Positions 19,741-32,379 of a stretch of DNA of 64,000 bases are shown here, piece after piece. Below the pieces are notes generated by a model, which was not told the DNA's origin, made no database searches, and worked only from the letters and a program-made list of their open reading frames with translations. The position numbers were made by a program, and so were the translations under genes. Location of the stretch: assembly GCA_027604705.1 (NCBI GenBank), contig JADHYV010000007.1:186001-250000 (forward strand). Direction: 5' to 3'. Source of the DNA: Allomyces arbusculus. Its lineage: Eukaryota > Blastocladiomycota > Blastocladiomycetes > Blastocladiales > Blastocladiaceae. Within the stretch, counting starts at the first letter, position 1. Each line of letters begins with the position of its first letter.

Positions 19741-20436
19741 ACTGGTCAGGTGCCTGTTCAGCGACTGGGGTCGGGTACTTGGTCGTTGTGCGAGGTCATC
19801 CGCGCTGTCATGGAATCGAAGGGGGCGACTCGCTGATCAGCTGCGGTGGAGCGGGAGACACGACGTTGGAATCATCACGCACAAGTCACGCTGGAATAGG
19901 TCGCGTCTCGCGCTGCTTGGCTGCGAGTTGAGAGCACCCGTCAGTGCCATGGTGCAAGGCGCGCTGCGTCCGCTGCCCGACCCCGCTCCACGTCCCGCGA
20001 GCGACTGTCGAATCTGCACGACACACTTGAAGGCACAGTCCAGACCATCGGGGCCGGCGCGTCTCCCGTGCGACGACAGCGACGACGGCGGCACAATAAC
20101 GGCGTTCCTTCGATTGTGAGGGTTGCAACATTCACGTGCAGAAGCATACGGCCAGTCGAGTCTCGAATGCGACCATCAAAGGCTGCAAACACGCCGCGCA
20201 CCGTTCGGTCGGGCTTGCTCGTGCCTGCCCGCATCACTCCGAGGCCCGACCACGCTCTCTCCAGCTCTGCTTTGTCGTTCAGTCGCCGCTGCACGCTCAT
20301 CCGCCGCGCCGCACAACTTTGCACTCGCACCATCTCGCCCAAGTGCCTGACGCACTCTTGACTCTCGCCCGCCTCCTCGCGCCCCGACTACCCCTGACGA
20401 CGACTCCTTTCGTGCTCTTGGTTCTCCGCGGCCACC
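19741..20436. promoter_or_regulatory. Divergent promoter region of gatB and the 7TM gene
   Basis: About 700 bases between the gatB ATG and the probable first exon of the 7TM protein. No clear TATA box on either side. Open frames here have no recognisable similarity. Confidence 0.35.
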
Positions 20437-22381
20437 ATGAACTACCTTACCGCTATCATTGGTACGCAGCCCGTCCACGACTCGAGCCATGATTGCGTCC
20501 GCCGGGCTGCAGTGAACGACACGGCAAGACCGTGCCGCCAACTGACGGCCATTCGCGGCTGTCGAATGTTGTCGCCTCGCCAACGGACGGACACGCCCGG
20601 TCGCGGACTCGCTGATCACTTGAACCCGGCCCGTCACGGACGAGCTCCGCCGCTTACGAGCGCATCCACCGCCGTTTAGCGTTCCCCGTCTTCAACCTGC
20701 TCTTCATCTTCGAGTTTTTCGTGTGGTTTCGCGCGCCACCCATCAAGAATGACCTGAACCGCCGCATCTCGCTCGCCTACATAATCGTCTCGTTCATTCA
20801 AACCGTCTCGTGCTGGTTCTGGTTCCTCGGCTTCTACTACTCCAAGGTGAACAATGTGTTTGGCGAAGGGTTCGCGCCCGGCGAGGAGTGTAATTGCTTT
20901 GGGCTCGTCGGCGCCGAAGGTACGCGATCGCACCTGACGGTCGGGTCCGACCACAACTGATCAATGCGTGTCTCCGACGGTAGTCCTGCTCTCCATCTAC
21001 CAGTGGATCATGACGTCAGCGACCGCCTGGCAGGCGCTCACGATCGTGCTCATGTCCACCTCAAAGCACGGCAGCACCAAGATTCGCGGAGGGTGGCTCG
21101 CGGCTTACGTTATGTTTGTCTTTTTGCTCGCCGTCTACACGGGGTTCGCGTGGACGACGTACGTGTTCGGGCTCGGGGCTGGTCGGTGGGGAGGCGACGT
21201 CGTTGCTCACTGCCCATGTTCCGGAACATTTAGCGCGTACAACCGCCGGTGCCCACAGGGCAACAAGATCCTCGAGCCTTTCCAGCATTACTTTTACCCG
21301 GTCCGTACCTCTCATCTTCTCCACCCGACCGCCGGCCAACCGGACCTACCGCTCACTTTCATCCCGTCGCTCTCCACCAGGTCTTCCTGTGCATGGACAT
21401 GATCCTCTACGCATTTACGTTGCGCAAGATGCAGAAGCTCAGCGCCAAGCTCGACAAATTTGCCGCGCACCCGGTCAGCTCGACGATTTCGTCGCAGCAG
21501 AACACCTCGCACCCAGAGATTGCGTCCCCCGAAGCGTCCGTGCAACAGCCGTCGCCGGTCCCGCCGTCGCCGGCACCGAGCAACCGTGCCGACTCGCCGT
21601 CCGGTCGTCCGATGTTGGTGCCGTCGCCGTCGACGATAGGACCCCAAAACGGCCGGCATGCGGCGATCATGAAGCAGATGCGCACGACGGTGCGCGTGTA
21701 CAGGCGCGCGTTTTACGTGACGATGGTCACGGGGGTCGTTGGCGTCATCATTTTCTGTGTCCAATTTTTGGTACGCTCACCAGCCGCCCACTACCTCTTT
21801 TTGTCCCAATCACCCCCGCTGCTCGAGCGGTACACTCCCAACAACCCACAAATTCTATTTTCTAGGCCCACGTCCCGGCATTCTCGATGATCGCCTGCTT
21901 GTACTGCATCCTTTCACATTCCGGAACGCGTCGGAGGTGGAAAATGTCGGAAATCATGTACTAACTTGCATGCGTGCATCTATTAGGTTTTGCTTGGCGA
22001 TGTGCGGATCAATCTCATCGCTTTCCCATCCTGAAAGTGCCGAAAGTGGAACATGTCGGACGTCATGGACTAACGCACCGTGTGCGCCCATTTAGGTACC
22101 TCGGCTACGTGGCGCGACGCACCCCGTTCCTTTGCATGTACTGCGGCTATAAGGTGCCGTCAGCGCTCATGATGGGTGGGCTCGTCTCGTCGATCACAGG
22201 TACTGGCGCCAACGAGTCGTCAGTGCTCAAGGGATCGCCCGCACCACCGAGCTCGGATCGCACCATGGCCATTGCACGGTCAACGTCGCTTGCCGCGACG
22301 CGCGGTGGGATTGCCTCGGCGGCAGTAGCATCGGTGCACGCAGCATCCAAGGCCTCCGCCGACGCGCCGTCGCCGGCGTGA
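20437..22381 (+). CDS. Orphan seven-transmembrane protein, GPCR-like topology
   Basis: Seven hydrophobic segments can be read: FPVFNLLFIFEFFVWF; ISLAYIIVSFIQTVSCWFWF; VLLSIYQWIMTSATAWQALT; WLAAYVMFVFLLAVYTGFAW; YPVFLCMDMILYAF; AFYVTMVTGVVGVIIFCVQF; FSMIACLFCLAMYLGYVA. The TM4-TM5 loop has three Cys (HCPCSG, NRRC), the TM5-TM6 loop is long (about 100 residues, Pro/Ser-rich, with basic ends), and a Ser/Ala-rich tail follows TM7, as in G-protein-coupled receptors. Exons: up to 20919, 20984-21300, 21381-21770, 21866-21900, 21987-22001 (15 nt) and 22096-22381, all in phase. The first exon is uncertain: ATG at 20437 (MNYLTAII) has a good context and a GTACGC donor, but its phase does not match either acceptor before TM1, so a further small exon may be missing. 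I do not recognise the family. Confidence 0.65.
21987..22001 (+). other. 15-nt microexon in the 7TM gene
   Basis: Fifteen bases flanked by ATTAG and GTGCGG. With its neighbours it encodes the middle of TM7 (CLFCLAMYLG) and keeps phase 2 on both sides. The introns on each side end in similar sequence (TACTAAC ... TATTAG and GACTAAC ... TTTAG). Skipping it would remove five residues in frame. Confidence 0.7.
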
Positions 22382-24091
22382 AGGGAGGTAAACTAGATTT
22401 TGCGGTACTGGGGGTGGAGAAAGTGCTCGTGCTCGCGCTGGACGCGAGGCTAGGGTTGAGACTTGATCGGTGGATGGTGGTGGTTTGGTAGGTAGGGAGG
22501 AGTGGCAAATAGTTTTTAGCGTCGCAACATGACTCGTTTCTCTTGGTGCATGGTCTCGGATTCCGGTCGATCCGGAAAAAACCAAAACGCAGCTCTTTGC
22601 CGATGGGCGCTGTGCAAGCCGGGGGATAGGCAATTAGGAGGGGTGTGGGCGGCGCGTGCAACGTGCGGGTCAGACTAGCACAAAGCCGGTCGCCTCAGGA
22701 AGGCCCAGTCACGAGCGTTTCGGGGGACAACAGCGAGGTCGTGCCCCCCCCCCCCCCCCTGCTCTACTCCCAACAGTTCAAATGCGGCGATCGGTGCTTA
22801 GGGTGCAGCTTCGCTACGCGAGCGAACGGCAAAGCGACGAGGCACAATCGGTGGGTAGAGAGCACTCCCGCCCAGCGGCAGGCCTCTTCGGCCACACTCG
22901 TCCGCACCCGCGCGGGTGGTCGTTTGACCCCGAAAATCCATGTGGGCTCGGCGGGGATGATCTTGCGACTACGCGGGCGTGTCAGAGGCCTTTGCCGCTC
23001 GACCACTTCGTCTTACTCAAACTCACGCACCGGCAACCCGGCTCGCGTCTTGATCGTGGTCAGATCGTGCTTCATATGGCCGTGCTCGCTCGCGTCGGGA
23101 CCATCGTCGTCACCGACCCCCTCCTGGTCCACAGCGCCAGTCTCTGCCGCTCGGGACCGTGGGCCTACGACAGCGCACCAGGGTGCAGACAATGATATTC
23201 TGCGTAAAATGGGATAGTAAACTAAGGGGATCGGCGCCAGATTGGTGATCTGAGCGCATCCTCGCGCACAGGGCGATGGTGCCCCCCAACCTCTTCCCTG
23301 AGCTCTGACAGACAACAAGACTGGGTGAAGAAGGAAGCGCAGATTGAATCTTCTGAACTGCTTTGATTGTGACCTCTCTCGGGGCTCAAACGCTTGTGTT
23401 TCTGTGTGTACGTGATTGTACAGTGCTCGCTGGAGGTGTCGTCCTGGTTGATCAATAGACGCACAAGCTCGGTACTGTTTCGGCCCTGGCCTTGAGCGAA
23501 AACAAATGATCGAAAGTAGTAAGTGCGGCCGCCGAAGCGCGCCCGACCGATAATTTTTCCAGGTTCGCATTGACTCTAGCGTTCTTTCCCCAAAATCTTG
23601 CCTCCTTACCGTTGCTCGGCGTTCTGAGACAAGTCTGGCTGATGAGATGACCCCTGTTACTTGCCTTTTCATCATCTAACCACAACGGCAATGGCCGGGA
23701 AGCAGACGGGAAGCAGACCAATTGACCCAACATTACTCCCAACGTGCGTCGACCTCAACGTCGAATCCATTCGCGACCGCCGGCCATCGATTGTCGCAGT
23801 TGCCGGCAGGCAGTTCGTGTCGCCTCCTTACCAATCTCACGTGCAAGTTGGATGGTGGACTTGTGTGTTCAAATTGTTAATTCTTGACGGAGGTTTCTTT
23901 CCAGAGTTCACCCACAAATCCAGCCAAATAAGCATAAATACATGTATATGGCGCGCCAGTTCGCGAGGACTGCGCCAACCCGAAAAAAAAGAAAAGGCAA
24001 CCAAAACCAAAAATGCACGTCCGCGGCGTCTGTTCTCTGCCGCGTCGCTCTATTCTACACGCCGGCCCCTCCGACCGACCCCTACCTCGAC
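22382..24091. other. Gene-free stretch of about 1.7 kb between convergent genes
   Basis: Holds the 3' ends of the 7TM gene (+) and the RasGEF gene (-) and a run of 16 C at 22744-22759. Short frames on both strands lack similarity and consistent codon bias. No gene, tRNA or mobile element recognised. Confidence 0.45.
22744..22759. repeat. Poly-C run
   Basis: Sixteen consecutive C bases; a likely site of length error in sequencing. Confidence 0.9.
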
Positions 24092-27000
24092 TTACAGCAG
24101 CCCCGACTCCTCAAGCAATCGCACGAGCTTCTGGTCCTCGCGCTCGCGCGGCTCCCGGTTCAGCGAAATCTCATACAACTCGCCAGACTCGCGGTTGTTG
24201 TTGAGCATGGCAATCAAGTACTCCTGGATCTCGGTCACGGGCTTGAGCGCAAACGGCGTAGTCTGGAAATGCTGAATCTCGCGAATGATTTCCGCCGTCT
24301 TGAACCGTTTCGAGAAATTGATCAGGACGGGTTCCTGGCCCGTGGCCGCGTCGACGACGGGCAGCCGCAACAAGTCCGGGTTCCCGTCCTCGAAAAAGGT
24401 TAGGTCCGTCAGGTACAGCCCGAGGAACGGGATGCACGGCGGGGTCGCAGCGTGCACGAGGTCGCGGTAGGTCGCGAAATTGCGCCGCGTATCGGTGATC
24501 CCCTTGAGGTCGTGGAACACCGCGAGCGTCTTGGACGAGAGCTGTTCCCAGGTGCGGGTGAGCCGGTGGATCGGGGACGAGTCAAGCGCAGCCAAGATCG
24601 CAAACAGCGTGTTGTAGTTTTGCAGCGACCGGCACCGGTCGGCCACGTGCACGTAGTGCTTGAGCAGCAACGTGCGCTTCTTCGGCTCCTCCTCGGCCAG
24701 GATTGATTCGGCGACCCATCCGGTGATCGACGTCGACAAGTCAATCAAGTGCCGCAGGTTGGGCGCGCGCATCTTCGCCTCTTGCGGGTCGGCGCCGTAC
24801 TGCGTGCTCCACGCCTTGTTCAAGAACTCGGTGTAAATGACGCGCGAAAAGTAGACAAACTCGATCAATGTCAGTTGCCGCGCGATTTCGAGCGGGTCCA
24901 GATCCGTGAACTTGACCTTCTTGAATGACCGCGGCACGATCGGCGCCGGCATCACCTGTGGGGACATGGGCGGCGTCGACTGGTTGGCGCCGCGCAGCGG
25001 TAGATGCTTGAGCTCCGACTGTTCCCGACGGTCAATCAGTTTCAGCAGCTGCACCGACGGATTGAGCAGTGCCTGTCGCACGTCAGTGCGGGCAAACTGC
25101 CGCATGTGCTCAAGCACAAACTGGTCGTCGGGAATGTAGGGCAGGCAGAACTGCTCGACCCACATCTTCATCACGTTCACGACGCGCAGCCGCACGGGAC
25201 CTTGCTTCTTGAGCACCCACTCGTCGACTTCGGTCTCGGTCAGCCCCGGCGGCGCTTGCAGCCCGAACCGTGCAACGAGCGCGTCAAACAGGTCGACCGA
25301 CGTCATGAACGTGCGGTACGAGAACAAGAACGCGGCCGTGTATGCCGGATCGTACTCGTCGTGCGGTGTGAGCCGCTCAATCAGCGCCGGCAGCGTCCCG
25401 CCCTTGACTTGCCCATCCATGTTGAAAATAATGTCGTTTTGCGTGTAGTCGAAATCAAGGTACCACGGACGTTCCGGGCGCGTGGGCCCGGCGGGCGTGG
25501 CAATCGCCGCCGGATCCACTTCGTCGCCAAAGAACCGGCGCAGCTTAGACGACGACGACGGGGTCACAGGCGAGACGGTCATGCCGCGCTGCGACGGATT
25601 GAAGCTGCCGGACGATCCGCGCCGCGGGAAAGATGCAGGCGACATCGACCCGTCGGCGCGCAGCTGTTGCAGGCGCTGGTTCTGCCGGTCGCGCACGGAA
25701 TTGGCGAGTTCTGTGTCGAGTGCGAGTTTTTCGGCACCCAGGGGCTTTTGCTGTGGGAAGGGGGACACGGGCGAAAGCGGGACGGGCGCCATCGACGACC
25801 GCCGGTGGTCGCGACGGTACTTGGCGTCGAGCAACTGCTGCGTCGACGCGAGGAGGCCCTTGACGGACCGTTCTACGACGCTGATACTCAGCACGACTTG
25901 CTCCATGGCGTTTGGCGGCGCGTACTGGTCGGTCGCGTTCGATGTGGCCATGACTAAACATGGTGCAGAGGACGGGTGAGCTGGTAATCGAGCCGAACTC
26001 TGTCACCCGCCAAAAGACGAAAACACGTACCGAGCCCAGCAATGTTGTTGTACACCGACTGCTTATGAATCTTAAACTCGTGCAACAGCGGCGAGTCCGG
26101 CTCCTCCTCGAGCTGAATATCCTCGATGAGCGACAAGAACGACCCGACCTCGGTGACGGCATTGCGCGTCAACGACACGAGCACGGCGACCGTAATCGAC
26201 TCGCTGTACGTGAGCCGGTAGAGCTGCTGCAAGATATCAAGCACATTCGTCGACACTTGATTCAGCTGCTGCACCGTGTCGGGCGACAGCGCCAAACTGA
26301 TCGGGCGCGCCGCGATCGACGGCCGGTGCGCGGCTGCCGGGTTGTCAGGCACCGTGTCGCGCGCCTCGTCGGCATCAACAGTCGACTGCGGCTGTTGTTG
26401 CTGTTCTGAGACGGCAGGGGCGGCGGGAGGTTCGGGTTCGGGTTCGGGCGTTGGTGGTGCCGCTGCGGCGGCCGCGGCAGCAGCAGCAGCAGCTTCCTCA
26501 GCAGCCTTCCGGTCGACGATTTCCGTATTGACCGTGACGGTGCATTGGCGCGCCGTATCGACGAACCCGCGCACGGCTGCAAGCAGGTCCGACGCTTCGG
26601 TGACCATTTTCTGGACCGCGTCGGGCGGCGGCCACACGCCGCTCGCCAATTTGGCGCTGAGCACGAGCTTGCTGAGCGACCCGAGCAAGGCACGGTGCTG
26701 GGCCTTGAGCGGCGGATTGTCCTTGACTGAATAAGGCAAGTGGTGAATTCAAGCACGGCAGAACGGCAGATGAACAAGGAACAACAAACGAAACCACAAC
26801 GTACCAACGGGGCTGTCCTTTTCGACAGCGGAAACGGCGCGCAGCATGGCGCGAATCGCGTTCACAATACTCATCGAGTTCTCGATGAATAGCTGCTTTT
26901 GCGCGGCGCGCGCCGACTGCAGCAGTTGCTGAATTGCCGTGAGAATGTCGCTCGTCAGCAGCGACCACGCGCGCGCCTGCCGCTCGGCCTCGGACAGCTG

Positions 27001-27891
27001 CGGCGGGGCCGCAGGGTCGGCGGGGGCAGGATCAGGGTCGGCAGCGGCAGCGGCAGCAGCAGCCGAGGCCGCGTCATCGGCAGTTGCGGCGGGCGCATCG
27101 GACGCGCGGTGTGCCGACTCGGCTTCGGTTGGACCCGCCTCGGCGGCCGGGGCCACAGACGCTGTATCGGCAGCAGACGGCGCGCCCTTTTCGGAGGGAG
27201 CGGCTGTGGCTGCGCCCGTCATGGTGCCGTCGCCGTTCGCGTCGGAAGCGGCCGAGTCGGGCACGGTGCGCGCGGCGGTCGCGGCGGTCTGTGTGTCGTC
27301 GTTTTCGGCGTCGGTCACAGTCGGTGCCGTCGTCGCGGCGTGCTCGCTCACATCGGGAACGGTCGCGTTCTTGCCGTCGTCGCCTCCGGCCGAACTCGCC
27401 GCGTGGGGTTCCGACGGCTCCTCGTCCTCCTTGGGCGCGGGCGGCGTCGCCGTCGCGAGGTACTCTGGGTCCCACAACTGCGGCGGCAGCGTCCACGACA
27501 TTTCGTCATTGTCCTCGTTATAGAAAAACGAGCCTTGGCCGTCATCGGTCACTTGCACGAGCCAGCCGTCGGGCAAGAGCACGATATCGCTCGGGTTCGG
27601 CCGCTCCCAGGCCGACTCGCCCGTGTTCTCGTTGTACCAGTAGACGGACGCGGGCGCGTTGCCCGCGGGCGCCGACTTGCGGCGCACCCAGGCGGCCTCG
27701 TCGGCGCGCGAACGCAGCAGGACCGGCTTGACATAGTTGGACGGGAACCAGCCGCGCTCGTTGCGGACCAGGCCGTCCCACCAGCCCGACTCGAGCTGCG
27801 TGAAGACCTGGATCAGGTCGCCCGCGTGGAAGGAGAGGTTCGAGGCATCGCCGGCGTGGTAGTCGTAGAGCGCGCGCACGACAGTGACCAT
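24092..27891 (-). CDS. Ras guanine-nucleotide exchange factor with SH3 and WW domains (Cdc25 type)
   Basis: Loads Ras with GTP, normally upstream of cAMP/PKA or MAP-kinase signalling in fungi. Exons 27891-26805, 26726-26031 and 25953-24092 give 1214 aa in phase. Domains in order: N-terminal SH3 (VRALYDYHAGD ... GWWDGLVRNERGWFPSNYV, residues 3-55); a WW domain (VYWYNENTGESAWERP, about 85-100) and a second WW-like segment (GSFFYNEDNDEMSWTLPP, about 118-135); a low-complexity Ala/Asp/Glu-rich linker; a helical region with Ala and Gln runs; the REM/RasGEF-N domain (DIIFNMDGQVKGGTLPALIE, about 765 onward); and the catalytic RasGEF domain (LDPLEIARQLTLIEFVYFSR ... PCIPFLGLYLTDLTFFEDGN, about 940-1190). 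The helical-hairpin region is conserved. ATG at 27891 directly precedes the SH3 domain. Confidence 0.92.
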
Positions 27892-28479
27892 GGCGGCGGG
27901 CGGGCGGCGGGCGCAACGCCGTGGGCGGGCAGGCGCGTCGGCGGGCCGTAGTGGTGCTCGGTGCGGGGACGGGCGCGTGCTGCGTGCGCGCGTGTCGGCA
28001 AGTCGGTGCTGCCGGGAGAAGAGCGACCGGTGCCAGTCCGTCGTGTTGGTGCTGGAGGTCGCGCCCCAGCGCTGGGCGGCGTGCAAGTGGTGGTGCAACA
28101 CGGCGCGGCGAGTGGCGAACCAGTGCTGCGCCACGCACCGCGCAGTCTGCGTAACCCGAAAATGGGACGCGCAATGTCCCGCGCCGTCTCGCACGGCAGC
28201 CGCCAACCCTGACGCCAGCCGGCGCTAACCTCTTGCGATCGTCCCCTCCCCCTTGGCCATCCACCTCCCAGCCCAAAATCACGGGCGACCAGCAACGAAA
28301 AGGCGGCATCAGCGGCGACAACGCAGTGGCCAACCGTCCGCACCCCGCTCGACGCGCGATCGGATCTTGCATGGGCACCGTCGGCGCCCAGCTGGACGCT
28401 GCATCTTATTTTGCGGCCGTGGCCAAGCGACAACCACCTACAGGGCGACAACCACCTGAATGAACAACGGCAGCTTGCC
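27892..28479. promoter_or_regulatory. Divergent promoter region of the RasGEF and GRDP genes
   Basis: About 590 bases between two divergent start codons. No TATA box stands out. GC-rich frames here are shadows. Confidence 0.35.
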
Positions 28480-30639
28480 ATGACCAACGCACACGCTGCC
28501 GCCAACGAGCCCGACGCACCGTTACCGCCCGACGAGGCGGTCGCGACGGAGCCTGGCCAGTCAAATGGCGACGCGGCACCTTCCTACTCGCCCCCGCACG
28601 AACCTGTCGCTGGTGTGGACGTGCCCGACAATACCACCCAAGAAGTCGCGCATCCATCTTTACCAGCTACCGATGACGAGCATCAGCAGCTGGTTGCGGA
28701 CACCGAGTCTGACCCTGCAAGGCCATCAGGTTCGTTATTGCAGGTGTCCTTGATGCGCTGGTCAGCTCACCCGTCTCCGCACTCCAGACTCGGCCGGCAC
28801 CGCTTCGGATCCCGACGCTTCCCTCCGCCCGTCTGCCCGCTCCTTGGCCCGGCACCGGCCAAGCAGAAGCAGCACCGTCGACCCTGCCGCTCTCGCCGAA
28901 CGCCGCGGTCGCGCGAGCTCGGCCCACCCCCGTCTCTCCTTCCTCACGACCGATCCAGCACGCGCACTCGGTCTGCGTTCCGGATCCGCGGGCGACGTAC
29001 GCTCCGCCTCGGTCGACGCGCGATCCGTCCACTCGTACCAGTCGGGTCTGCTCCCCGACACCGATTCGGTCACCGAGTCGCTCGACGCGACGATTCGTGC
29101 GGCATTAAGGTCGCCCAGTGCCGATGCTGACCCGACGATTCGCATGGCCTCGTCGGGCACGCTCATCAAGCTGCTTGACGAGTCGCGATTGCGCGATTTC
29201 CTGACGCTCTTGCCGAAACTGCAACAGGCGCTCGAGTTCAAGTCGCCGATGCACAACTTGGCGCTGCTCGTCAAGGCCGAGCTGCGGTATATCATTTGGC
29301 TGAAGTTGCTCATGTCGCTCGACCCGCACGGGTCCGAGTTTTTGGTGCCGCCGTTTGATGTCGCGTTCATGTGGATGGTCGGTGAATGTCCCGTCTGTTG
29401 TCTAAGTCGGCGAGATCGGTTGTGCTGACCGGTCGGCCTCTCTTTCTTGCTAGATTCATTTGAGCGACACCAAGAGCTACATCCAGGACGTGATTCGACT
29501 CGGCGGTGAGAATTTACTCGAATGGCAGTTCCCACTCGAGCGGCTGACACAAATTGCCGAGCTTGGTATCGATTTTGTCGATTCCGACAGCGAGGTTCGC
29601 TCTGTTGACTGCTTCTGCGCTCATGTCGCTTCTCCACCTCACACCATTTTCCCGTGGGCTGCTCTTCACTAGCGCGTCTGGCACCGTTTCGCCCCCGCCG
29701 AGCCCTACCGGTACCGGTACCCGGCACGCATGGACCAAACCACCTTGCCCTTCATCTGTCCGCGGTGCAACACGACCTGCCAAGTGCCTGCCGCGCGGTA
29801 CGTGCGCGTGCGCTTCGGCAGCGACACGGTCGAGTGCTCGCGGTGCCAGCGCGGCGGCGTCAATATCGCGCTCTGGTCGGCAATGCTGTTCCTGAACGAC
29901 GTGCGCAAAGTGGCCAGCGAAGCGTCGCTCGTCAACTACCAGCTGAAATCGACGCAGCTCACGGCCAATCATACGGTGCACTTGGAGACGACGCGGCTGT
30001 TGCACGATTACTTGAAGGCCGTGCGGTTCGACTTGCAGCTGCAGTCAAGGCTGCGGATGAGCCCGAACCGGTACTGGAACGATATTTACCTGTTGTTGCG
30101 CAATACGCTGATGGATTCGGGGCTCGCGCACGAGGAGCAGAATTATTTCGCGGCGTCGTTGATGAACAGGTGAGCTTCGCTGTTTGCCCTTACCCTGCCC
30201 TGGTCAACCCGCTCTGATGTGATTTCTCCTTACCAACGTAGTTACGGCAACGTCGTCTCGGAATTGTCCATCGACCTCGTCGAGCGCGCCGAGCACTGGA
30301 TCCGGCTGCTCAACGTGGTCACGACCGTGACCGCGACCGACTCGTGGCTCGCGACCAGCGACGAGTGGCTCTCCGAGTGCCGCGATCGGTACCTGAAACT
30401 GATCCTACTGCAGGGTGCGCTTTGCGAAGTGCACGACGAGCGGCTTGCCAGGGCGCGCGCGCGCGACCCGACCGTCGACGACCCGGGCCCGAAACTCGTG
30501 ATTCCGACATTTGGTCCGGTGGGGGGGGGGGCGCCGCCGGGGGGGCGGGGGGGGGGGCCCCCCGCGGGACCGGGGCGCAGGCGCGCCCGGGGGGGCCCAC
30601 ACCCCGGCCACACCCGCGCGCGGCGGCNNNNNNNNNNCC

Positions 30640-30681
<42 letters not shown>

Positions 30682-31235
30682 AAACCGGCCACGTGCGGCG
30701 GGTGAGACTCACCCCTCGATCCATAGACGTGCTCGTCGCCTACCACACGCACCTCCTCGCCCCGGCGTCCTACTACCAGTACTCGATGGCCAACTTCCGG
30801 CGCATTCTCAACTTCCACTACTTTACCGAAGAAGCCATGGTCCAGGCCTACTCGCGCACGCGCAAGTTATGGAAGCGGCGGTACCGGTCGGAATACGACC
30901 CGCACACACACCATCCGGGCTACTCGTCGCTGCTCGCCAAGTACCGGTGGCGACGACTCGTGAAAATCGGGTCGAAACTCGTGCTCTTGCCCGTGTCTAT
31001 GGTCGTCGTGGGAGCGGTGATGCTGTTGACGACGGCGCCGAGTGTCGGACCGCCCACGAGGAATATGGTTTCGGCGGCCATGGCGCAGGCGAACCCGGTC
31101 GCGAGCGTGGGGGCGCCGGGGAATGGCGGGGCCGCAGATGGTGGCACGTCGGGGGCGAGTAGGAGGGAGGCGGAGGTCACGGGCGATTTCACGCCGCCGA
31201 GGTCGCGGTCGGCGACGGTGTCGTCGGCGAGGTGA
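28480..31235 (+). CDS. GRDP-like (DUF1399) protein with a C-terminal membrane segment
   Basis: A member of the glycine-rich-domain-protein-like family (DUF1399), broadly present in fungi and plants; biochemical function unknown. Exons 28480-28729, 28788-29377, 29454-29594, 29673-30169, 30242-30513 and 30727-31235 sum to 752 aa in phase. Family repeats built around an aromatic/His core are visible: PPFDVAFMWMIHLSDTKSY, then RVWHRFAPAEPY, and IPTFDVLVAYHTHLLAPASY. A Cys pair resembling a zinc knuckle occurs between them (PFICPRCNTTC ... VECSRC). The N-terminal 150 residues are acidic, Ser/Pro-rich and disordered. Near the C-terminus a hydrophobic segment (KLVLLPVSMVVVGAVMLLTT) could anchor the protein. 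The fifth intron contains the scaffold gap, so its length is unknown, but the flanking exons join in phase (TTT G / AC GTG). Confidence 0.8.
30514..30726. other. Intron containing a 10-N scaffold gap, poly-G, poly-C and (TC)n
   Basis: Ns at 30628-30637. The left flank is G/C homopolymer-rich and the right flank is 13 C followed by (TC)15 up to 30680. The gap lies wholly in the fifth intron of the GRDP gene, so it costs no coding sequence if the model is right. Confidence 0.8.
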
Positions 31236-31550
31236 GGTGAGTTTTGGAGGTGGTGGATCATGTTTGCACGGTAAATTAGAATGTACAACACCCAACATGG
31301 GTGATCCTTGTTCACGGAGGGGAATGACAGCAACGATTCAAGGCGAGGAAAAAATTGCATATACAGGAGCACGACGCGTTCCCGTCGTGTCGAGAAAGAA
31401 ACGCGAAGTTCAACGGCAAAGAAGCAGCAGAGGACGAGCAAAACAACGTATTAACAACCGCGAGCCCAACGGGGCTCCGCCTCGTCGGGGTCGCCCGCAA
31501 CCAGTACGGGCACCCAGAGCGCGGGACCGCTCGACGACCCGTCCCCTTGA
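31236..31550. other. Short convergent 3' region
   Basis: 315 A/G-rich bases between the 3' ends of the GRDP and AMMECR1 genes; no gene seen. Confidence 0.45.
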
Positions 31551-32379
<829 letters not shown>

